Notes under the pieces: model-generated
Databases searched by the model: none
What the model was told of the DNA's origin: nothing
The model's input: only the letters and a program-made list of their open reading frames with translations
From: DATJUF01 sp035524095
GTDB lineage: Bacteria; Desulfobacterota; Binatia; Binatales; Binataceae
Assembly (NCBI GenBank): GCA_035524095.1
Contig: DATKPK010000279.1
Span: 1 to 16,943, forward strand
Direction: 5' to 3'
DNA: 16,943 nt
Program-made: the position numbers and the translations under genes
Shown: one piece after another, positions 1-7,314 of the stretch
Numbering within the stretch: position 1 is the first letter of the stretch
How the letters are laid out: every line of letters starts with the position of its first letter

Positions 1-1
1 T

Positions 2-616
2 GCACTGCGCCGCTGGATCAGGAGCTCGCTTGCTTCCAGATGTAGTCCAATCGCGGGAACCGACTATGTGCAGAACGATTTCAAAATGGAAGGGTTTAGC
101 GGAGGCATCGGAGCGTTCACGGCCCAATTTGTCCGTCATCAGCAAATACTGTCGCTGACCGGCAACTACGCCCCCTTGGGCGGTAACTTCCCGGCTAATT
201 ACTATGTGCCCCTTGGCTGGCCGAAGCCTTCTTGGGGTCGTTGGCAATTACGTGATGTCGACGTGATCGATGTACGCCGTATTCCTAATGAGGATCCAAG
301 CTATTGCTACGGCAAACGGACTATTTATGAAGACTCTTCGATGCATTATGTGCTGTGGGAAGATGCCTACGATACCAAGATGCGTCTTTGGAAAGCGGCG
401 CTCCTTGCTCAGCGGACAATAAACGGCGGCGCGATGGGTCCTGTCCCGGGTGGACTCAATTCCAGCGCTTGGGATTTGATTTACGGCCACATGACAAATA
501 CCTCGACGCAGAGCCAGGACGGATTAGATGTTTCGGTTGATGAGAACGATCGCACAGAACATCAAGATCTGATCTCTTATTCTACCCCCGCTGGGCTCGC
601 AGAAATTCTGAAGTAA
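2..616 (+). CDS. DUF1329 family envelope protein, C-terminal part (5' end outside window)
   Basis: The reading frame is open from the window edge to the TAA at 614-616, so this is the last ~204 residues of a longer gene; a GTG at 68 exists but the family resemblance begins before it. The visible part matches my memory of the C-terminal half of DUF1329 proteins: an RCSPIAGTDY segment, then GFSGGIGAF, a WQLRDVDVIDVRRIP strand pair, and a YCYGKRTIYEDSSMHYVLWEDAYD-type block split by tyrosines and ending in LWKAAL. DUF1329 proteins are exported, about 450 residues long, and have a LolA/LolB-like fold; their precise role is not established. The next gene starts 105 bases downstream on the same strand but shows no clear functional link. 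Family call is from remembered motifs, without alignment. Confidence 0.72.
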   Translation, partial: ALRRWIRSSLASRCSPIAGTDYVQNDFKMEGFSGGIGAFTAQFVRHQQILSLTGNYAPLGGNFPANYYVPLGWPKPSWGRWQLRDVDVIDVRRIPNEDPSYCYGKRTIYEDSSMHYVLWEDAYDTKMRLWKAALLAQRTINGGAMGPVPGGLNSSAWDLIYGHMTNTSTQSQDGLDVSVDENDRTEHQDLISYSTPAGLAEILK

Positions 617-721
617 ACGTAGAAGCTCACCACGACGTTGGAAGCTGTAAAGCACAGGGCCAAGCGGTGAGGTGATTCGTAGACTCTATTCGATCGCTGG
701 CTGCTACCTAGGGGATTAGTT

Positions 722-2188
722 ATGTACGTCGAGTTCTGTCGGCCCACCAAGGATCCGTTCGGTTCGATCAGTCCCCGACACATCTGTTTGAGCTCCAGCC
801 AACGTAATGCATTGGCGGAGCTGCACTATGGCCTAGAATACGGCCACAACATCCAATTACTCTTGGCCGATGACGGACTAGGCAAAACGACGCTATTACA
901 AAGCCTCGCAGTTAGACTGAAGCCCCACACGCTTTCGTCCCAGCTCTTGTTCGTCGATGCTAAAGGTCCGGAGGCCCTGAATCGCGCGATCGGGGATGCC
1001 AGGCTCGATACTTCAACTGCCGCGTCCGCCACATCTAATAGTGAGATTAAAGAGTCACCCTCGCTTGGGCGCGACCTGGCGCAAGGAATTATATTACTAA
1101 TAGACGACGCGCACGCGCTCACCGATGCAGAGCTTCAACGTATCTTGCGGAAAGATCGTTTGTTTAGCGGCAGCCGCGTGAGTATGGTCTTGGCCGGCTG
1201 TCCTGCATTACTCGAAAGGCTAGAACGGTTAAGCCTCTCGAAAGGCCTCAGGCAAGTCCGAGTCTCTCCCTTAGATATCGATGAGGTCGAGCAATACGTA
1301 AGACACCGGCTGCGATTGGTCGGTGCAGAGCGCAGTCAGATTTTCGCACCAGCAAAGATGGCAGCGATCGCAACGCAAAGCAGAGGCCTTCCTAAAGCTA
1401 TCAATAATCTATGCGCGGCCGCTTTGGATACTGGCGTGCAGCATCAATTGAAGAAGGTTGATGCAGCCGACCTGGACTGCGATCATACTCGAAAGATTAG
1501 TCAGGTCGTTTATCCGAAATCTGACCCTCCACAAGCCGTCGCCTCGTCGGTGCGAGGTTCTTGGCGAAGTCGCCCGGCCCTCAGCGCTCCGCTGCTGCTG
1601 GTTCTAGTATTGGTCTTGGCCGTCGCAAGCATACGGTACGAGCGTCCGCGAATACCGAAAGCGACGAGGGCTGAGGTCAGTCAGAGTACTAATTTACCTA
1701 GGAAATTGCAGGCTGGGTTTGCTCAAAGCGTTTTACTCATGCAGGCGGGAGCCAACAATAGCGGAATCCAAAGCTTAGGGAGTGTGGCAACGAGCCAGGG
1801 AAAGATTTCTGCGAAATTAACAGGCGCCTTACCAGCAACGGGTGACATCTCGCACGGCCCGACTTCACATATTGCATCCGTCCGGACAACCGCAGGGCTG
1901 GTGCCAACCGCGGCAAACCCCAAGCTCGCACCTTTCGCAAAGCAAGCTGGTCTCGTAGGTTACCAAGCTCCGACAAGCGCCATTGCGATCGATACCACAA
2001 CAGCGGCAATTAGCCGCCGAGCCAGAGTTCGAATGGATGCCGGCGATGATTCCATGCAGCGCGGCGAATACGAGAAAGCTATTGCTGATTACGAGGCAGC
2101 CCTCGCCCTCTTGCCGGGCGAGGGAGAGCTGCAGCGAAGAATCGAGCGCGCTCGGCGAGCGAAGGCCGCGGAAGAGCATATTTTGTGA
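722..2188 (+). CDS. ExeA/GspA-like AAA ATPase with one membrane segment and a TPR-like tail
   Basis: The start ATG at 722 has an AGGGGA ribosome site at 710-715. The order is: N-terminal DPFG...SSSQRNALAELHYGLEYG entry typical of ExeA/GspA/XrtA-associated ATPases; Walker A ADDGLGKTTLL (residues ~49-59); Walker B IILLIDDAHAL (~123-133); an arginine-rich sensor region with RGLPKAINNLC (~221-231); one hydrophobic helix (~288-304); a long low-complexity Ser/Ala/Thr stretch; and a C-terminal TPR-like repeat GDDSMQRGEYEKAIADYEAALALLPG (~442-467). In ExeA such a protein remodels the cell wall for secretin assembly; XrtA-linked relatives serve exopolysaccharide export. Neither secretin nor exosortase genes are visible here. 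Odd points: the first Walker A Gly is Ala and the usual Walker B Glu is Asp. Likely inner-membrane with the ATPase in the cytoplasm and the tail in the periplasm. Confidence 0.75.
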   Translation: MYVEFCRPTKDPFGSISPRHICLSSSQRNALAELHYGLEYGHNIQLLLADDGLGKTTLLQSLAVRLKPHTLSSQLLFVDAKGPEALNRAIGDARLDTSTAASATSNSEIKESPSLGRDLAQGIILLIDDAHALTDAELQRILRKDRLFSGSRVSMVLAGCPALLERLERLSLSKGLRQVRVSPLDIDEVEQYVRHRLRLVGAERSQIFAPAKMAAIATQSRGLPKAINNLCAAALDTGVQHQLKKVDAADLDCDHTRKISQVVYPKSDPPQAVASSVRGSWRSRPALSAPLLLVLVLVLAVASIRYERPRIPKATRAEVSQSTNLPRKLQAGFAQSVLLMQAGANNSGIQSLGSVATSQGKISAKLTGALPATGDISHGPTSHIASVRTTAGLVPTAANPKLAPFAKQAGLVGYQAPTSAIAIDTTTAAISRRARVRMDAGDDSMQRGEYEKAIADYEAALALLPGEGELQRRIERARRAKAAEEHIL

Positions 2189-2253
2189 TCTTCGTCACCT
2201 TGAGCGCCTGACTTGAATGGGCGGGAACATGGCGCCGAGCGGGACGGGACAAC

Positions 2254-3420
2254 CTAGTCGATTTTGAATGAGAGCGTATCGTCGATGAGCTGTTTGAGCC
2301 AACGCATGTAGGGAGTTCCGCCGGTTCCGCGAGGATCGTCGGTGCGGCGATGAATATATTGATCGGCCCAGCCGTAGTGCACCGAACGAAACTCGGCCAT
2401 CGCATCGAGCACCGCATTGAAGCTATCTTTGCCTGCGATCGCACGAACGCCAGGCATCGCCTCCACAGCCTCGATTAGGCGGCGATGTTCTCTCGGCATA
2501 TAGTTGCGCATATCCATTAGGTGATCAGTGAGTATTGAGCGCTGGTGAGGAATCTTCATGAAAGCGACGAGCATCGGCATTATGCTGCTCTGCGCTCCGG
2601 TTTCGCCACGAAAATTGACACGAATCGGGCCAGATACGCCCGCGGTTTCATATTCCACATTCTCGAAAAAACGAATGTATGGTCGAAACGTTCTGAAATA
2701 AAGCGCCGGATCCATCTTCTCCGGGATTCGCCGCAAAACCTTAACTTCGTCATCGACGGCATCAGCAATCGCCACTAGCGCCTTATCGGCCGAAGACGAA
2801 TCTCGCGCAGTAATAGCTGTCTGGGCTTCGGCGATGGCGTCGAAGATACGGGCGGCGATTGCCTCGATCTCGACGTGTACAAGTATGAACCAGTGCTCAT
2901 CATAGAGATGGACGAAATTCTGGATAGTGTCGATATTGCCCAGAGCTATCGGCCCGTTCTCGCGAAACCGCTTCCAGTTATACAGGGCATAGCCGTCATA
3001 GCTTAGAATCGGCGGCCGGTTGAGCAGCTCGCAGGCCCGAACTAAGGGGACCGCGAGATTTGCGGGCAGCACCTTGCTAGGTTCTTCGCCAACTTGGTTT
3101 ATATATGCAGAAGCGAGAAAGCCGGCGCGCACATAGTAAAGGCGCAGTTGGGGCAGGTCGGCGTTGAGAACGCGCTCAGACGGCCATAGTGGAATCGCTA
3201 AGGATCGCGCGTAAGTTCGAAACCCTCGATCGTGTAGCATGCTCGGCAGATCGCGGCCGATTTCATCCAAAGCGGCGAACTCAGAGTTGGGAGGAAAGCG
3301 GGTCAATGGATCTTGTTCGGGCAGAAAACCATGAACCCGAAATTCTTGCTTAATCAATGACTGATTGGACACCGCACCTGCGCGCTGAGTCACTTTGGCG
3401 TTGATGCTTTCCGTACTCAT
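2254..3420 (-). CDS. Indoleamine 2,3-dioxygenase family haem protein
   Basis: Predicted 388-residue haem dioxygenase, a family that opens the indole ring of L-tryptophan to give N-formylkynurenine. Visible marks of the family are HGFLPEQDPLTRFP near the N terminus, YVRAGFLASAYI, LPANLAVPLVRACELLNRPP, LSYDGYALYNW, RGETGAQSSIMP (equivalent to the GGSAGQSS active-site loop), FRSVHYGWADQYI with the likely proximal haem ligand His348, and RGTGGT near the C terminus. The frame could start at a GTG at 3450, but the ATG at 3420 has a GAGGAG ribosome site about 10 bases upstream and was chosen. It lies 153 bases downstream of rtcR on the same strand and converges with the ATPase gene 65 bases away. 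Substrate cannot be read from sequence; other kynurenine-pathway genes are not in the window. Confidence 0.9.
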   Translation of the reverse strand: MSTESINAKVTQRAGAVSNQSLIKQEFRVHGFLPEQDPLTRFPPNSEFAALDEIGRDLPSMLHDRGFRTYARSLAIPLWPSERVLNADLPQLRLYYVRAGFLASAYINQVGEEPSKVLPANLAVPLVRACELLNRPPILSYDGYALYNWKRFRENGPIALGNIDTIQNFVHLYDEHWFILVHVEIEAIAARIFDAIAEAQTAITARDSSSADKALVAIADAVDDEVKVLRRIPEKMDPALYFRTFRPYIRFFENVEYETAGVSGPIRVNFRGETGAQSSIMPMLVAFMKIPHQRSILTDHLMDMRNYMPREHRRLIEAVEAMPGVRAIAGKDSFNAVLDAMAEFRSVHYGWADQYIHRRTDDPRGTGGTPYMRWLKQLIDDTLSFKID

Positions 3421-3497
3421 GCAGCCAGCTCTCCTCAACCGCACCTGCACTGATTTTACTCTTTAAACGGGCGGGTGGTAATTGAAAAATTCACTCT

Positions 3498-3544
3498 CGC
3501 TGGCGATGCTAATATTGCCTAGTAACATCTATTCGCCGCCAGCG
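3498..3544. repeat. 8-bp inverted repeat between rtcR and the dioxygenase gene
   Basis: CGCTGGCG at 3498-3505 is exactly complementary to CGCCAGCG at 3537-3544, with a 31-base AT-rich spacer. It lies just after the rtcR stop and about 80 bases before the dioxygenase start, so it could be a weak rtcR 3' structure or an operator for the dioxygenase gene. No T-run follows it on the minus strand, so a classic terminator is unlikely. Confidence 0.3.
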
Positions 3545-3573
3545 TGAACAAGCCGCTACAGTCTGACGGCTAA

Positions 3574-5181
3574 TCATGTGGTACCAAACCGGCCCTGCAC
3601 GCGATCCCAGCTGAGGCCGAAGCGCGCAAGGTATTTTCTCAAGCGATCGGCATCGTTGGAGCTATGCTTCAACTCTCTCGAATTGGCGAACAGCATCCGG
3701 CCTGCGTCTGAGAGAGAACGGCTGGACGAAACGACCTCGATCACGTGGCCGAGTTGGACGCGATCAAAGAGGTCGAGCCGCCGCGCTGTGTCGGCACCGA
3801 GAAGGTCCTGAATCAGTTGATCGGAGAGCGCGAGTGCGACCGTTTTGGACCAGGCTCGCCGCAGCCGCTCGATTTCCTCGTTGACCACTTCGACAGTGAT
3901 ACGGCCGCTTGCTGCGATTGTGCACATACGGGTTACGGCTCCGCTCAGGTCGCGGAAATTGCGTTCCCAGGTTGCCTCACCTGACGCGGCAAAAGTCAGG
4001 AATCGCTCCTTGGCCTCGCGATTGAAGGTAGCCCGCGCGCCAGTTCGACGGGTATGCTGATCGAGTTCATAGTCGAGATTGGGCGCGATGTCCTCGCGTC
4101 GCTCGCGCAAGCGCGGAAGACGAAAGGCCCACAGGTCGATACGCGCCAGGAGATCGTCGCGAAACTTGCCTGACTGTGCCGCGCTTTGGAGATCGCGGTT
4201 ACTGCCGGCGATAAGCTGGAAGTCGCTTTTTGATTCGCGATCCGAACCCATCGGCAGAAACGACTTCTCTTCGATCGCGCGGAGCAACATCGCCTGTTCG
4301 TCGAGGCCGAGTTCGCCGATTTCGTCGAGAAACAACATCCCGGTGTCAGCCGATTTCAGAAGACCGGGACGATCTTGCAACGCGCCCGTGAATGCGCCTT
4401 TCACGTGACCGAAAAGCGAGGACATCGCGGCATCACCGCGTAGCGTGGCGCAGTTGACTTCGACGAACCGTCCCTCTATCTGGCGGCGCCCCTTCTTGAG
4501 TTCGTAGATACGCCGCGCCAGTTGCGACTTACCAGCTCCGGTCGGACCGGTGAGCAGGATCGGCGCTTTGGAACTCGATGCAACTTGCTCGATTCGTTCG
4601 ATCAAGCCATTGAAAGCAAGATTACGGGTCTCGATACCCGACTTGAGAATCGATGTGGCCTCGCGCTGCTCGCGTGCAAAGCGTGAAGCCAAACGATCAT
4701 ATTTTGACAAATCGAGATCGATGATCTTGAACGTCCCGGGCTCGGCCGAGCGCGAACGCTTCGGAGGCGAGGTCTGGATGAGACGAGCTGGGAAATGCCG
4801 TGATTCGGTCAACAGGAAAAGACAGATCTGAACAACGTGAGTCCCAGTTGTGATGTGAACCAGATAGTCCTCACGTTCCGGATCGAAGGGATAGACCCGC
4901 GCGAAATCGTGGAGTGCGCCGAAGACCTCGTCGAAGTCCCAAGGGTCGCGAATTTCGACTTCATGAGAACGGACTTCCGTTTCAGGCGAAACGCCTCGGA
5001 TATCATCGCAAGTGCTCCGGACCAGATCTGTATCCCTTCGGTGATGGAGCAATTCGAGGCGATCGACCACAAACTCTTCATGCTGACAAAGTGAAACCGT
5101 TGGACGCCAACGGTTCCATCGCTCAGCGCCTTCGCCAGCGTCGAGGTTTGTCCCGATAAGCCCGAATACTACGGTCAGCAT
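3574..5181 (-). CDS. rtcR: RtcR, sigma-54-dependent activator of the RNA repair operon
   Basis: A 535-residue protein, close to the 532 of E. coli RtcR. The N-terminal ~185 residues form the RtcR CARF-type sensor (GLIGTNLDAGEGAERWNRWR split by motif, WRPTVSLCQHEEF, and the ligand-loop-like HITTGTHVVQICLFLL at ~109-124). The AAA+ domain follows: Walker A GPTGAGKS (212-219), the sigma-54 contact loop GAFTGA (262-267), Walker B MLFLDEIGEL (~282-291) and a DDLLARIDLWAFRLPRLRER block (~342-361). The C-terminal ~60 residues carry a helix-turn-helix region. In studied enterobacteria RtcR senses RNA fragments with 2',3'-cyclic phosphate ends and activates rtcBA. It is divergent from ro60 across 178 bases containing a -24/-12 promoter. 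The ATG at 5181 has no strong ribosome site but matches the family N terminus. Confidence 0.95.
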   Translation of the reverse strand: MLTVVFGLIGTNLDAGEGAERWNRWRPTVSLCQHEEFVVDRLELLHHRRDTDLVRSTCDDIRGVSPETEVRSHEVEIRDPWDFDEVFGALHDFARVYPFDPEREDYLVHITTGTHVVQICLFLLTESRHFPARLIQTSPPKRSRSAEPGTFKIIDLDLSKYDRLASRFAREQREATSILKSGIETRNLAFNGLIERIEQVASSSKAPILLTGPTGAGKSQLARRIYELKKGRRQIEGRFVEVNCATLRGDAAMSSLFGHVKGAFTGALQDRPGLLKSADTGMLFLDEIGELGLDEQAMLLRAIEEKSFLPMGSDRESKSDFQLIAGSNRDLQSAAQSGKFRDDLLARIDLWAFRLPRLRERREDIAPNLDYELDQHTRRTGARATFNREAKERFLTFAASGEATWERNFRDLSGAVTRMCTIAASGRITVEVVNEEIERLRRAWSKTVALALSDQLIQDLLGADTARRLDLFDRVQLGHVIEVVSSSRSLSDAGRMLFANSRELKHSSNDADRLRKYLARFGLSWDRVQGRFGTT

Positions 5182-5183
5182 CG

Positions 5184-5223
5184 TTTAGATTATTGGATAA
5201 ATGTGTATCTAAAGCAATAGATA
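5184..5223. promoter_or_regulatory. Candidate RtcR upstream activating site (nested inverted repeats)
   Basis: TTTAGAT (5184-5190) is the exact reverse complement of ATCTAAA (5207-5213), and TATCTA (5206-5211) pairs with TAGATA (5218-5223) across six bases, so the motif TAGAT occurs in three alternating orientations. The cluster lies about 110-150 bases upstream of the expected sigma-54 start site, the usual place for a bacterial enhancer site, and close to the rtcR start, where it could also give autoregulation. The assignment to RtcR is inference; the repeats themselves are directly visible. Confidence 0.5.
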
Positions 5224-5307
5224 TCTCTGGCTAAGGCTGTTTGCTCCTCTCCTAAAACGCGTTGGAAAGATTGGAGCTTTCCCGTTTTCGACGCCTGATT
5301 GAAGGGT

Positions 5308-5323
5308 TGGCACATCAATTGGA
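5308..5323 (+). promoter_or_regulatory. Sigma-54 (-24/-12) promoter for the ro60-Y RNA-rtcBA operon
   Basis: TGGCAC-ATCAA-TTGGA matches the consensus TGGCACGNNNNTTGCW with correct spacing between the GG and the -12 element; it departs at two positions (A for G in position 7, G for C in position 15). Transcription would start near 5334, some 26 bases before the ro60 ATG. A sigma-54 activator gene (rtcR) sits divergently next to it, as in known rtc loci. Confidence 0.8.
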
Positions 5324-5345
5324 CTGTAGGGCTGTCAAGACGAAC

Positions 5346-5358
5346 GGTGAGGCGGGAG
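5346..5358 (+). promoter_or_regulatory. Ribosome binding site of ro60
   Basis: Two purine runs lie ahead of the ATG at 5360: GGTGAGG (5346-5352), seven bases away and well placed, and GGGAG (5354-5358), only one base away and too close to act alone. Confidence 0.5.
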
Positions 5359-5359
5359 A

Positions 5360-6943
5360 ATGACTAACAAAATTCTATTCAGCTCGATCGCCGGAAAGCT
5401 TGTGCCCAAGCCGGACTCCGTCAACGAGGCGAACGGTCCCGCCTACGCTTTTACGCCGAGGCACGCCCTGGCCCAGTACGTGACTACCGGGTGCTTGAAT
5501 ACGACTTTTTACGCGACAGCGGAGGATCAGCCTGCAACGGTACTCGCGCTTAGCCGCGAAGTTGAAGCCGAATTCATCGCTAGGACGGCGATCTTCAGCC
5601 GTCAGCAGGGCCGGATGAAGGATGCACCGGCCCTGCTCTGTGCTGTGCTCGCCGGGCGCGACACGAAGTTGCTGGAGACGATTTTTCCGCGGGTGATCGA
5701 CAACGCGAAAATGCTGCGGAACTTTGTCCAGATTATCCGTTCGGGAGTAACCGGTCGGAAGTCGCTCGGCAGCGCGCCCAAGCGGATGATCGTTCGATGG
5801 CTCGCGGCGCAGAGCGAAGAAAACTTGTTCAATTCCTCGGTTGGGCAGAGTCCGTCACTCGGCGACGTTATCAAGATGGTTCATCCGAAGCCGGACGTCG
5901 TCACCCGGGAAGCCCTGTATGCCTACTTGATCGGCAGGACCAGTCACGCTGAAGCGTTGCCGGAACTGGTGCGTGATTACGAGGCGTTCAGGACCGGCAA
6001 GACTTCGGCGGTACCGAAAGTGCCGTTCGCGATGCTGACCTCGTTGCCGCTTGATAAGTCGGCGTGGATCGAAATCGCCCGCAACGCCCCATGGCAGGCA
6101 ACGCGAATGAATCTCAATACCTTTGCGCGGCATGGTGTCTTCGGTGACGATGCAAAGACTAGTGACGAGCAGAGGGAAACCACCATGATAATCGCCGAGC
6201 GGCTGAGAGACCGGCAGGCGGTCGTTAAAGCGCGGGCGTTTCCTTATCAGTTGATGGTGGCCTATGCGAACGCCGCTAAACAGGTGCCGAGCGCGGTCAA
6301 AGAGGCCTTGCAAGATGCAATGGAAATCTCCCTTGAGAACGTGCCGTCGGTGACGGGCAAAGTTTATGTGCCGACCGATGTATCCGGCTCGATGCGGTCA
6401 CCGGTGACGGGCGCTCGCGGCTCCGCAACCACGTCGGTCCGGTGCGTCGATGTGGCAGCGCTCTTCGCCGCTGCGATTCTGCGGAAGAACCCTGGGGCGG
6501 AAGTGATCCCGTTCAATGACCGGGTGGTACCAATTGCCCTGAATCCGCGGGACACAGTGACCACGAATGCTGCCAGGCTCGCGGCGCTGTTGCCGGGCGG
6601 CACTAACTGCAGCGTTCCGTTGGCTCACCTGAATGAGCGGCATGCGACGGGCGATATGGTGATCTATGTGTCCGACAATCAGTCGCGGATCGACGCTGCG
6701 AACGCGAAAGAACGAGGGACTGCAACGATGATTGAGTGGAATCGCTTCAAAATCAGAAATCCAGAAGCACGGCTTGTGTGCATCGATCTGCAGCCATCCG
6801 GCACGACGCAGGCGGCTGAACGGGATGACATCCTCAACGTCGGAGGTTTCTCCGACCAGGTCTTCGAGACTGTCGCGGAGTTCGCGGCCGGAAACCTTGC
6901 CGCCGAACATTGGGTATCGATGATCGAGGCCATCGAGATTTGA
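5360..6943 (+). CDS. rsr: Ro60/Rsr ring protein (TROVE and vWA domains)
   Basis: A 527-residue bacterial Ro60 orthologue. Ro60 is a ring of HEAT-like helices that binds the ends of misfolded RNAs in its hole and Y RNA on its outer face. The N-terminal ~335 residues form the TROVE domain (YAFTPRHALAQYVTTGCL at ~29-46; LLCAVLAGRD; LRNFVQIIRSG; RALYAYLIGRTSHA-like segment; MNLNTFARHGVF). The C-terminal ~190 residues are a von Willebrand A domain with an intact MIDAS: DVSGS (D340, S342, S344), GGTNCSVPL (T415) and YVSDNQS (D439). It heads the operon, 26 bases after the predicted sigma-54 start, and is followed immediately by Y RNA-like units, its expected partners. The Salmonella orthologue is called Rsr. 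It may gate RNA access to a nuclease or helper RNA repair by holding damaged RNA. Confidence 0.95.
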   Translation: MTNKILFSSIAGKLVPKPDSVNEANGPAYAFTPRHALAQYVTTGCLNTTFYATAEDQPATVLALSREVEAEFIARTAIFSRQQGRMKDAPALLCAVLAGRDTKLLETIFPRVIDNAKMLRNFVQIIRSGVTGRKSLGSAPKRMIVRWLAAQSEENLFNSSVGQSPSLGDVIKMVHPKPDVVTREALYAYLIGRTSHAEALPELVRDYEAFRTGKTSAVPKVPFAMLTSLPLDKSAWIEIARNAPWQATRMNLNTFARHGVFGDDAKTSDEQRETTMIIAERLRDRQAVVKARAFPYQLMVAYANAAKQVPSAVKEALQDAMEISLENVPSVTGKVYVPTDVSGSMRSPVTGARGSATTSVRCVDVAALFAAAILRKNPGAEVIPFNDRVVPIALNPRDTVTTNAARLAALLPGGTNCSVPLAHLNERHATGDMVIYVSDNQSRIDAANAKERGTATMIEWNRFKIRNPEARLVCIDLQPSGTTQAAERDDILNVGGFSDQVFETVAEFAAGNLAAEHWVSMIEAIEI

Positions 6944-6965
6944 AATGTGTGATTGAAGAATGGGT

Positions 6966-7114
6966 GAATGCTGGCGGGACTACATGGTCGAGGGGAAATC
7001 AAATTCCCCGAGGGTTCAAATCCCTCATCTCGCCGAATCTTGTCACCCTGTTAGGGCAAAGCGATCGGTACGAATATAGGGCTGTTCGGTTGAAAAGTTG
7101 TCGTGCCGATCGCT
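6966..7114 (+). ncRNA. Y RNA-like unit A with T-arm and two exclusive folds
   Basis: The unit opens with GAATGC (6966-6971) and CGGGACTACA (6975-6984) and ends with TTGTCGTGCCG (7098-7108); these blocks recur in units B and C. Inside lie a 6-bp hairpin GGGGAA/TTCCCC (6992-7009), a T arm with a perfect 5-bp stem and loop TTCAAAT (7010-7026), and a CCCT/AGGG hairpin (7046-7056). Two end-pairings compete. The 5' block can pair with the 3' block as in B and C (8 pairs), or GGCGGGA (6973-6979) can pair with TCTCGCC (7028-7034) as a normal 7-bp tRNA acceptor stem next to the T arm. In the second case the 3' block instead joins 7060-7073 in a 14-bp hairpin. No D arm is seen. RNA ends are unknown and the limits given are the conserved blocks. 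Confidence 0.6.
7060..7114 (+). repeat. 14-bp hairpin at the 3' end of unit A (mini Y RNA-like stem)
   Basis: Positions 7060-7073 (AGCGATCGGTACGA) pair with 7101-7114 (TCGTGCCGATCGCT) over 14 consecutive base pairs with one G-U wobble, closing a 27-base loop. The 5' arm contains CGGTACGA, reminiscent of the CGGAACTACA block of the other units but without the two mismatches. It could be a free-standing minimal Y RNA, or a processing or switch element. Confidence 0.6.
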
Positions 7115-7177
7115 GAGGCCGGGAACAAATTGTTGAACTAAAGGAGCGCGCAATCAGAAAAATCTTGCAGTCGATGC

Positions 7178-7286
7178 GAATGCCCGCCGGAACTACAATC
7201 GCCTCGGGTTCAAGTCCCGCCGGTCAAATCGACGACCGGGAATGTGTTGGCAGGGCGGATGTTTCGGCAAACATTGTCGTACCGGC
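7178..7286 (+). ncRNA. Y RNA-like unit B with reduced tRNA-like module
   Basis: After GAATGC (7178-7183), positions 7186-7199 pair with 7273-7286 in a 12-pair stem broken only at A7191/A7281 and T7194/C7278, the same two places as in unit C. The insert has a T arm with loop TTCAAGT (7209-7215) on a 4-bp CGGG/CCCG stem, a hairpin CCGGTC/GACCGG (7220-7225 with 7234-7239) in the place of the acceptor stem but with an 8-base loop, a CGCC/GGCG pairing (7200-7203 with 7254-7257) enclosing these, and a 6-bp hairpin ATGTTT/AAACAT (7259-7274) that overlaps the 3' stem strand. The D arm is poor; only a TTGG-containing segment at 7245-7252 could stand for it. It lies in the ro60-rtcB transcript and is probably a Ro60 ligand. 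Exact ends are not visible. Confidence 0.65.
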
Positions 7287-7314
7287 TGCGAGCGTTGAGG
7301 GATGTGATCCGCAC

